39,706 nt of DNA from Perkinsus chesapeaki (lineage: Eukaryota; Perkinsozoa; Perkinsida; Perkinsidae). The notes below the pieces were generated by a model that was not told the origin of the DNA, searched no databases, and saw only the letters and a list, made by a program, of their open reading frames with translations. Both the position numbers and the translations under genes were made by a program. Positions 31,529 through 39,706 of this stretch are shown in pieces. Numbering within the stretch: position 1 is the first letter of the stretch; each line of letters opens with the position of its first letter. The stretch is taken from NCBI GenBank assembly GCA_013115145.1, contig JAAPAO010000323.1, positions 1 through 39,706 of the forward strand, in the 5' to 3' direction.

Positions 31529-31813
31529 TTGTATACGATCATGTTCAACGATGATGTTGCTGTCCTCGGGCTCGACGACCAATGTAGTGTTATACAGTAT
31601 ATAATATGACCATCTTAATCTCTTATATGATATCATTCACCAGCCGGTGAGGGTTGAAATATTCGAATTAATAGAACCTTGTAAGCGGCTTGCAAGTACA
31701 TAACCACTAATATGGGGGAGGAGACCAGCTGCTGCTGCTGCTGCTGCTGCCTCGTTGCCGCTGATATTTTACCATGGCTTAAGTCGTGATGCGGCCTGAC
31801 GGGGAAGGTGGGA
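31529..31813. other. intergenic, contains a CTG/GCT microsatellite
   Basis: No gene. Perfect (GCT)n runs from about 31728 to 31750, directly upstream of the next gene's start. A second short GCT run begins at 31836, inside the first codons of that gene, where it encodes a run of Cys. Confidence 0.7.
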
Positions 31814-33650
31814 ATGATATACCCTTTGTTGGGCTGTTGCTGCTGCTGCAGTATCATGTCTTCACGTTCTTATGATCCTAGAAGGCCCCTAGCTACCCGT
31901 CCTCAAGCGGCAGTATCATCTACTAGTATAATTGCGGTATCGGTTACCTTGGGCATATTAACTGTATTAGCATTGGTTTTATACTGGCAGAGGGAGTCTA
32001 TGGTAGTGGTTGATCTCCAAGAGAGGCTCATGCATGCCACTGGAGAGGCAGTGGTGTGGATGCTAGAGTCGCCTCTGGGCCGTCTCCTGCTCCCATCGGT
32101 CAATATAGAAAATATCAAAAGGCGCTTTGGTATCGACGAGGCATCTAAACTCCCGTTCAGTTGGATGGCGGCTGGCCCACCGCAGGCTGCCGGTCCGCCG
32201 CGTGATCAGCGTTCAAGTAGGGCAGAGGATCAAATCGAATTGATGGCTGACGAGAGAGCTGGCATCGACGGAATCGATACCGGCAATCCTGACCTCCTTT
32301 ACGGCGATTCATTTGACGTATTTCCCGTCACAAATTGGCAGACAGTTCAGACCACAAAGCTGAAGCGAAGTGCCGAGCCTTGCCTGTGGGGCATGGATGT
32401 TTTGGAGGGCGATGATACATGGTGTCATCTGGATAGGGAGAGACTCCGAGTCGGCGACACAATCTACGAAATCCTCAACGAAGCCGAGGACCCTAAGACC
32501 GTTCTCTCCAATTTCCCCCTGCCGCTCCAAGATGTCTGCATTGTCGAATTCACCATAGAGAATCTACTTGACCATCAAAAAGTGTCGATTGGCATATCGC
32601 CGAAGCCGATTCCGCTGGGCGAATGGGCCGGCCATTTCCCCTACAGCTTGGGGCTCTTCAACGATGGTTCAATCTTCGCAGGAGACTGGAGGTCTCCGAT
32701 TGGGACAATGCTTGGCGGCTTTGCTAGCGGCGATGTAATCACGATGATTGTGAAACGAAAATACGGCGGAGCGAAGCTCAACGGGGCAGCGGTGCTCTTC
32801 AGGAACGGAGATCTATGTGGAAATGCATGCCCGGTGACGATGGAGTCCCTGAGGGTCCCATTGGACGGAAATGAAGAGCCTAAGATTTATGGGGAGGATT
32901 GCGAACGGATGGTCTTCGGGTAAGGGGAAGGCGACCTAAAGATACGTTTTGTTGCCTAACATCAGATACCGTTCTCTTAAGGGCACAGATTACGAGATCT
33001 CCTCGCCTGTCCCGATGAGACCGCCCAGGCCGAATCGAGCTGAATGGGGCTATTTACCGGCACCTTACATCGCCATCAGTGTGGCTGAGGCAGAGGCCAC
33101 TTCACCAGTGAAAGTGGTGGTCAATTTTGGGGCCGATCCTTTCGCTTACGCGCGAGAAAGTATATCGAAAGTTGCGGGCCTTCTCGGGCTTGAGGGAGAG
33201 CTGAGTGGTTCAATGGATGCACTTGGATATGGAAACAGCCTACTGGTCGATGAAATGGAAAGATACGTCCAATTGCGCACCGCGAAGATTTTGCGCATGC
33301 GTGCAAGCGCAGATGAACCACCCTCTCCTCCACGAGAGGTCCAACTGCGTTCGCCAGCAGTCGTTCCCGAGCCTTCTCTCCCTGTAGCTTGTGAAAATCT
33401 TCCAAGTGCGGTCGAGGGGGTATCTTCCGATGATACACCGTCGCCTCGTTATATCGACCTCAGCGATAGATGTAGATTCGTTCCTCTCGATGATGGTGGT
33501 GGTGGTGCCCCGTGCGATTGTGCTTGGTTCACTCTAGGAGCAGCTCACGGCATTTGTGGGCGATGTGGTCATGATAGATTATGGCATAAACCAGGTCCCG
33601 GAGAGAAGAGGATCTTGCTAAGCGGTAGGTTGCTAAGTCACGCGCCATAA
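31814..33650 (+). CDS. membrane-anchored SPRY-domain protein with Cys/His C-terminal motif
   Basis: Exon 1 31814-32919, intron 32920-32965 (46 nt, phase 2), exon 2 from 32966. ATG at 31814 (Cys-rich start) or 31856 (MSSRSYD). One transmembrane helix (SIIAVSVTLGILTVLALVLYW) precedes a linker and a SPRY domain: VSIGISPK, FPYSLGLFNDGSIF, GDVITMIV, then across the intron to VKVVVNFGADPFAY, the usual closing strand. SPRY domains bind peptides. The C-terminus has C-x-C-x10-C-x2-C-G-H-x4-H, a likely zinc site. The frame stops at 33650. If 33625-33672 is an intron (GTAGGT...TTGTAG, carrying the A-box-like motif), the frame continues to 33752 and gains a hydrophobic tail (EGFFLALLLHRSN). Both versions stay in frame. 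Confidence 0.8.
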
Positions 33651-33655
33651 AATTG
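33636..33655 (-). repeat. A-box-like intronic motif, copy 7
   Basis: The minus strand reads AATTTTATGGCGCGTGACTT in the putative 48-nt intron 33625-33672 at the 3' end of the SPRY gene, antisense to the transcript. Confidence 0.65.
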
Positions 33656-33917
33656 GACCCGCTTTCTTGTAGTTGAAGGCTTCTTTCTAGCTCTGCTGTT
33701 GCATCGATCGAATGTCACATCACTTACTAATATATATTATATGAATTTATAATAGTATTTCTACGTCGATTGTAAATTCTTTATAGTGCGTAAGAGGATA
33801 TCCTCTCCTTGGCTGCCTACTTTAAGATGCCAACTATCGAATGCTCGTGATTTTCTGGGAAGTTTCTTCCACCGTCGACGTAGAGATGTTTGGCAATTTT
33901 CCGGAACATGATTCAGC

Positions 33918-34439
33918 ATGCGTCCAGTGTATTCGAGGACTTTCAAGCCAAGTTTTCAGCTCGGTAATTCTCAAGCTAGAATCTCCTCCTCAGAACCGGC
34001 CACCTCAAGACCATCTTCCCCTCAGCGTCAAAGCACTCCCGACGAGACGTCCCCATTAGATGAGCGTTGGCTGGCCCTTGATGGTCGAATGGGCGACTGG
34101 CGTCACGCTATGGTTGTTGGTGATGAGGTGTGGTATAATGTGAAGACAAGAGAAGTCACTTCCGAGAGGCCAGAGATCTACAGGCATCGGAAACTGCGTC
34201 CACCTGCCGTCGCCAGAGCTCACACTCGACGAGCGGAACAGCTTCCTAGTGGTGGTGTTAGTGTTACTGAGAATGCAACAGAGAAGATAGAGGGTAAACT
34301 TGACACTTTTCGGGGGCCTGTGGTGGATGCTGCCCGTCGATCGAGAAGGAGGCATGTCGTCCGGTTGGGAATAACTAAGACGAAGCACCGTATTGGCAAT
34401 GATCCGCTTAAGCTGAGCTTCAATAGGACGAAGATTTAA
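33918..34439 (+). CDS. small basic protein with a WW-like segment
   Basis: The open frame is 173 residues from ATG 33918. A Ser/Pro-rich start is followed by DWRHAMVVGDEVWYNVKTRE and TSERPE, which fits the strands of a WW domain (first W, aromatic pair, T-x-E-R-P), although the second signature Trp is replaced. The C-terminus is strongly basic (ARRSRRRHVVRL), suggesting nucleic-acid or nuclear targeting. An additional 5' exon cannot be excluded. It follows the SPRY gene on the same strand. Confidence 0.55.
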   Translation: MRPVYSRTFKPSFQLGNSQARISSSEPATSRPSSPQRQSTPDETSPLDERWLALDGRMGDWRHAMVVGDEVWYNVKTREVTSERPEIYRHRKLRPPAVARAHTRRAEQLPSGGVSVTENATEKIEGKLDTFRGPVVDAARRSRRRHVVRLGITKTKHRIGNDPLKLSFNRTKI

Positions 34440-34541
34440 AGTCATGTACATGCGAAGTTCATACCGTCTCTTTCGTTAAGAGTTGAATTTTATGGGTATA
34501 CTTCTATTCCCTCCCTTAGAGGCTACCCTTGCCTTTTTATA

Positions 34542-37347
34542 ATGAAAGGCTCCACTGTCGAATCCACGCCTGTCATCAGCCCGAATGCTAGGAGGTTTGT
34601 TTTCGCCCAGTTCCTCTCCAGATGCGCTCACACTTTTATAAGTAGATTTGGTACGGCTAATCGGTTTGCATCTACCCCTTGTTAGCTACAGCGGTTCGAT
34701 ATGAAACCCTTGATCTCGTTGGACCTAGAAGATACGCGCACTCTCAGATCTGGCAGAATCTCACTCGTAAGAATCTTGAGGTTGCGCGAGTTCTTGGCGC
34801 TGGGAAAGATACTCTTTGCTTGCAGGTACCTTGTCGGCTCAAACTGCGGGTGTTATCACTGACAATGCTCCGCCGAAGAAGGTCTATGTAGGTCCTCAGT
34901 TCGGGTGGCCTCCCGCTGACCCGCTTCATCAGGTTCTCACTGATTTCTTCTGTGCTATTATGGTATTGACGATCTGGACAAGTGAGTCATCCGCTGTATT
35001 ATTGGTGTAGCCGTTAGTGTGTTATCCTTTCATGCTATTGACCCAGGTTCGATCCTTTGTCGGTCAGGTTCTCAGAATCTTCTCCAGTTTCTCGCTGTGG
35101 CCAACATTGCTCTAGGAGTAGTAATGGCTTTCTCGGGCCCCGTCGGCAAGAGCCTCCCCCCACTGGTAACTAATCTTGCTCATCTTGCTAGTCTTGCATT
35201 TTCCTAACACAGGTTGTCCGTTCCCGTTCTGAGCTTCCCATGGTGAACTCCTTTGAACTTACCGGCGATAAGATTGGACGTTATCTCACTCCTTTCGCTG
35301 TCGGCTTCTTCATGATGTAAGACTTCCATCATCACATTTGCACGCATGCGCACGGCAGGGAGTGCCGCCGCACAAGATACTAGTTGGAGCGGCGGACGGT
35401 GAAGTCTTTTCTCGATTGGTCACCGTATCTTATTACTTTGTGGCATTATTGATAAAGTATCTCTTAGCGCTCATTTCTTGCTCGTCTTCAATTCATTTAA
35501 ACATAACATCACCATGCGGGTGTTTTGATGATACCAGTAATAGATTGAGTGGATATCAATAGTAACTGATTACTGATTGAATAATTATTACTGATCAATG
35601 TAGATATTGTTTGCACTATACAGCTGCTGCCTAACAGTTTTCCCCCCCGTCAGGTACTTCGGCTTCTCAATGGCTGTCTATTCAAGTGTTGTCTTCTACC
35701 TTCTCGTAGTAATAGTGAAGTCCTCCGTCCAGGTCGATGGTAATGTAGTAGTTGATGGTGATGAGCAGCTCATTATCATTAGAATCCTCCCATAGCAAGC
35801 GATCTGATAGCAGTAGACCAGGACTACTAACACAACTCATTGAAGGAGTGAAGTCCCTTGGAGACCCGAGGCTTGGGGTGAGCCGAGCAGCCTACCTATT
35901 CGGTATTTCAACAACGCTCCGACGCCAGCCTCGTAACGCTCTACGAGTTCTTCAGTGTTAGAACTCAATCCGCACGCGAGACTAGTAAATAAGAAAGTAA
36001 CATTAAACAACTCGTATTATCCTCTTTGAGGATTTTGTTGCATCATCGGCTCCAGTTGGGGGTTTTCTAAAAAACATGGTTCAGTAATAATACGGCCAGT
36101 TTACAGTCATCTTTTCTATTTCGCTCTTCGAGAGAGACCCCATGGCGGATGACCCCACTAACACATTTATCATTTCGAAACATGTTTATTATTAGCGATC
36201 TTCGTTCCCGAAGAGACGTAGCAAACCGAAAATGTACTTCTGAACTCCTCAAAGCCTTTAGCGGGAGCAGTGTACCCGAATTGAAGGGATGGTGGTGGTT
36301 TTCAGGTGTTGGTATTGAACACTCTTATCACTAACGTCTTCGTCTATCCATTCCAGACGGCAGCGGTACCGGTTATATTGCGGCAGATGGATCCGGTGAA
36401 TTGGAAAAGTCTAACCAGCTTGGTAAGTGTCCTTTTAATATTAATAACACCGGTGTTTGATTCCCCTTCTGAAGGGCGAGTGACTGATTGCCTAAACTCG
36501 TTGTGCCCTTCATGCTGCTCGATACCGTGCTCGGCAATACTAGCTCTTTTATTGCACCATCGCTCGTCAGGGTTCTCCTCAGGTCTCTCTAGGTGGAGTA
36601 GTTGGCCCGATTCTGTCAAATGCCAGCGCCTTCCTCTTCAGCAGCGACACCTTCGCCGGTAACCTTCCAATCGTTGATACATTTGGCATTTATTTCCCCT
36701 TCAGGATTGGTCTCTGGTTTAACTGCCCAAATAGTGACTGGCATGTTGTCAGTGTTTTGCGTGTTGGTGAGGAACGTTCCGGCTGATTAGTCGAAATCAT
36801 CGCTGTCTTGTTCAGATATACCCGCTCTTCCCCACAGGGACTGCCTATGCTGTTCTCCTATCAATACTTTGGGTTCTTGTTATTGCTGCCAATAACCAGT
36901 TCACGATCTTCTTCAACTCGCTGCAACAGATGGTCAGTTCTACGAACCTCTTTGCCGCCGCGGTAGAGTTATCAATCAGGTCCTTCCAGCCAACCAGCGA
37001 GGGAAGTTCATCGCCAATCTCCTTGCTGTCTTCACTGTAAGCTGCTTGCCTTCCAACATGCCCAGATTATCTCTTTCAGATGGGCAATGCTGCAGGTCTC
37101 TGGGTTTTCGGTCAAGCCATATCCTCACCGGACCATCTACAGACGAACGTCTGCTGGGTGTTGGCCCTTTCGGTGCTCCTTAGGATGATCATTGGTGAGC
37201 TTATCGTCTGACCAATTTATGGTACTTCCCTCAGGCGGAGTGGTTTTGTACCGTAAATCGGCACTTCGTCGCGCTTCATCTACCTCCACAGATGATGAGC
37301 AGCTCAGCGTTGCTAGCGCTTCCAGGGGTGGGCGTTCGGACGAATAA
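34542..37347 (+). CDS. major facilitator superfamily transporter, copy A
   Basis: About 15 exons with agreeing phases: 34542-34641, 34686-34766, 34826-34887, 34933-34981, 35068-35165, 35213-35316, 35654-35739, 35783-35877, 36306-36422, then further exons to the stop at 37347. The protein is a 12-helix-type permease: RRFVFAQFLSRCAHTFIS, AGVITDNAPPKKVY, ANIALGVVMAFSGPVGKS and LPMVNSFELTGDKIGRY correspond to the conserved loops of MFS_3/EntS-like exporters (the Asn-Ser...Gly-Arg signature after helix 4). The second half has PFQTAAVPVIL, VSLGGVVGPILSN, ANNQFTIFFNSLQ and RGKFIANLLAVFT. The tail is basic and Ser-rich. The substrate is unknown. The stop codons seen in continuous frames fall in introns of 43-47 nt. 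Confidence 0.8.
35046..35055 (+). repeat. B-box-like intronic motif, copy 7
   Basis: GGTTCGATCC lies in the 86-nt intron 34982-35067 of MFS copy A, 12 bases before the acceptor. Confidence 0.65.
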
Positions 37348-37637
37348 CTTGCTTGCTCTCTTGGCACATTACTGCCTCCAACAGCAGTAGTCTCTCGGCA
37401 GTCTGCCACGGCCGTCGCCGACAGGTACGAGACCGGCGATTCGCAGCGAAGACTTTACCGAGTCGCCCTTAGTTTCCTCGATTGAAAGTGGCAGTGATAG
37501 AAGCAGCGAATAGTAGACAACAACAGCATCACATTAGCGTGTCTGATGTTTCTATCATTGCTCGCTTTTTTGCGTTCGTTGAGTTCAAGGCCGACACATC
37601 TACCCTAAAAACCGCTCAGTTGGGAGGCAGAAGCCAA

Positions 37638-39706
37638 ATGGCTCCGAAACGCACACGTTTGGTGAGCCAGAATGCTGCCCGCTTTGTAGCAGCGCAATCG
37701 CTTTCGAGATTCGTTCATGCGTTTTTGAGTAAGCATTGAAATTGCCGCCCACGCCAACCTCATTTTTCTGTCTTCAGCCACCGCGGTTCGATATGAAACG
37801 TTGGACCGAGTGGGAGGCCGAAGCTATGCCTTCTCGCAAATGTGGCAGAATCTCACAAGTGTGCCGGAAGGCTAAGCTCTAGTGATAATCTCTCCCAGGA
37901 ACCGTCACGTCGCAAGTCGCTGGTGTGGTAACTGACAACGCCCCGTTAAAAGCAACATACGTATACTTCAAGCCACGGCGATGAATACACTCTCGACCGT
38001 CAGGTTCTCCTGGATGTCATTGCCGCAGCTACGATAGCAGCTCTGTGGATAGGTGGGCTCTCTCTAGAACATTTCTAGAGATTGCTGACTCAGCACTGCT
38101 GACGACGCTTCAACTGGCTATGCTGATTCACCAGGTGCCACAGAGATTGCCCAATTCCTTACAGCTGCCAATCTTGCCCTCGGAGTTGTGATGGCCTTCT
38201 CGGGCCCGGTCGGAAAGAGTCTGCCTCCATCAGTAAGTAAGAGTTGGTGTCTTTGACGCAGTAAGGTCTCAGGTTGTCGATACGCCCTCCGAGTTGCCTA
38301 TGGTGAACTCCTTCGAGCTCACTGGTGACAAGATAGGTCGCTACGCAGCTCCCTTCGCAGTCAGCTTTTTCCTACTGTAAGTTGCTTATGCATGACTGCA
38401 CTCTGGTAAATCGGGATACACAACAATGCGCTTCCCGGGAGCTCTGTTAACGGTACAAATTCAACCAGAAATGCCCATAGCAATCAGAACGATTTATCAT
38501 ATGCCCCCCTATCTGTATGCGCGGGTGGTATACCCTGTTTGACTCGCCTTCCGTATGCGCCACTTCAAGTGCTCCTTCCGCCTCCTCACTGAGGGGTCCT
38601 CAGGTACTCTGACTTCTCCTCATTGATCCACCTCAGCATTTTCCTCTTCCTATCGGTTGCACTCGCTAAATCGACTATCCACGTGAAAGGTAGCGGGAAC
38701 ATGTGCCATACTACACAGACGACTCTCATTACTGTAGATACGATACCAAGAAGTGTACGGCGCAAAAGATCTGGATTTATAAGACAGCTCATAGAAGGCG
38801 TGAAATCCTTGAATGACCCTATCCTCGGAGTAGCACTTTATCCTTCATTCCCATATTGCTACCTCTGTCCTGTCAGATGTTGGTCTTTAATACGATGCTT
38901 ACCAATTTATTCATTTATCCCTTCCAAACAGTAGCCTTGCCGGTAATCCTCAAACAGATGGATCCGGTCAACTGGAAGAGTCTTGCGAGCCTTGTAGGTG
39001 CCGAGGCGTTCGGCAGTTCCCCTCTCGACTCTATCCCCAATGGCAGGTATCGCTCGGTGGAGTCCTGGGCCCTGTTTTGTCCAACTTCGCAGCCTACCGA
39101 TTTCGTGCCGACATCTATAAGGGTTAGCATATCTCTTAAGTCGCTTCCTCAAGAATGATATTCAGGTCTGATATCGGGATTAATTTTCCAGACCATCAGT
39201 GTGCTTCTGTGTTTCTGCGGCATAGCGGTAAGGTTCGTGCCCTTTACAGGTCTCACTCGCAACGAGTTAACCGTATACTCCATTTTAAGAAACTTGCACA
39301 CTCATCAAAGCTTATTCGCCTCAGGCCACCACCGCCTTCACCAGCTCCTCGGCCTTCGCACTTTGTTTGTGCATTATCTGGGTCGTAGTTGTCGCCGCCA
39401 ACAACCACTTCACAGTATTCTTCAATTCCATTCAACAACAAGTTAGCGATCTTCCTCCTGCTATCATCGAGCTCACCATCTCAATCAGATGCTGCCTAGT
39501 GGACAGAGGGGAAGATTCATAGCCAACATGCTAGCTTTGTTCACAGTATAAATTCTCATCTCTTACCGATCTTTCACTTATCATGCTTAGATCAGTAATG
39601 CAGCTGGCCTGTGGCTTTACGGTCAAGCAGTGTCTTCCGGACCTCACCTACATTTGTTCGTCGACCTCATCCTTGCTCTTTGCATAACCCTTAGAGTGTT
39701 CATAAG
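37638..39706 (+). CDS. MFS transporter, copy B (truncated by window end)
   Basis: Tandem paralogue of copy A. Exon 1 starts at 37638 (MAPKRTRLVSQNAARF), matching copy A in length before the shared R-F-V. Then come TAVRYETLDRVGGRSYAFSQ, TVTSQVAGVVTDNAPLKATY, ANLALGVVMAFSGPVGKS, LPMVNSFELTGDKIGRY, LFIYPFQTVALPVILKQMD, VSLGGVLGPVLSN, AANNHFTVFFNS and NAAGLWLYGQA. Every intron that can be compared is at the same position and phase as in copy A, including the 43-nt intron after KATY and the 48-nt one after STIHVK, so apparent frameshifts there are introns. The last exon (the basic Ser-rich tail) lies outside the window. Confidence 0.8.

Noticed and set aside
35739-35783. Frameshift or premature stop in MFS copy A after the seventh exon
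   Set aside because: A 43-nt intron (35740-35782), matched by an equivalent intron in copy B, explains it.
37900-38060. Frameshift in MFS copy B (stop after KATYVYFKPRR)
   Set aside because: A 43-nt GT...AG intron at the same position and phase as in copy A removes the stop and the apparent shift.

Overview
The window reads as nuclear DNA of a protist with compact, intron-rich genes. Most introns are 42-55 nt with GT...AG ends, coding regions are packed on both strands, and several genes encode secreted or surface proteins of no recognised family. The housekeeping genes (PEX2, a MINDY deubiquitinase, a PPP4R1-like HEAT protein) are eukaryotic. An alveolate such as Perkinsus would fit the intron style and the lineage-specific secreted families, but that is inference; no rRNA or organelle marker is present. 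Most coding exons here lack a start codon, so the genes were rebuilt by joining exons whose splice sites and reading phases agree.

Layout. 0.6-1.5 kb (minus): a three-exon secreted protein. 2.9-10.4 kb (minus): the most unusual locus, a signal peptide followed by at least 30 small exons. Nearly all are phase-1 symmetric, and most carry one copy of an acidic F-G-E-x-D-G-E-like motif set among Thr/Ser/Glu-rich linkers. 11.1-14.2 kb (plus): a 14-exon EF-hand membrane protein with a basic N-terminus repeating R-x-x-S-H. 15.0-15.8 kb (minus): a secreted-protein-like gene with an unresolved 5' end. 16.3-16.7 kb: a 66-bp tandem repeat interrupted by a 100-N assembly gap. 17.0-17.2 kb: a decayed copy of part of the EF-hand gene. 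18.0-19.6 kb (plus): a ten-exon surface protein with a signal peptide and a hydrophobic C-terminus.

20.4-28.8 kb (minus) holds three head-to-tail conserved genes: PEX2 (27.5-28.8), a MINDY-1/2-type deubiquitinase (25.7-27.4) and a PPP4R1-like HEAT-repeat protein (20.4-25.6). PEX2 is divergent from a secreted protein at 28.9 kb, with only 60 bp between the two start codons. 28.9-31.5 kb (plus) carries three secreted proteins sharing a repeated domain. 31.8-33.7 kb (plus) is a membrane-anchored SPRY protein, followed by a small WW-like protein. 34.5-39.7 kb (plus) is a tandem pair of MFS transporters with matching intron positions; the second runs off the window.

Two short sequences recur inside introns of otherwise unrelated genes. 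One has the core TGGCGC(A)GTGAC and resembles a tRNA A box; the other, GGTTCGANNCC, matches a tRNA B box. Both occur in either orientation, mostly in 42-61 nt introns. This suggests that some introns descend from tRNA-derived or introner-like mobile sequence. Together with the cassette-exon gene, it is the main candidate for something undescribed.
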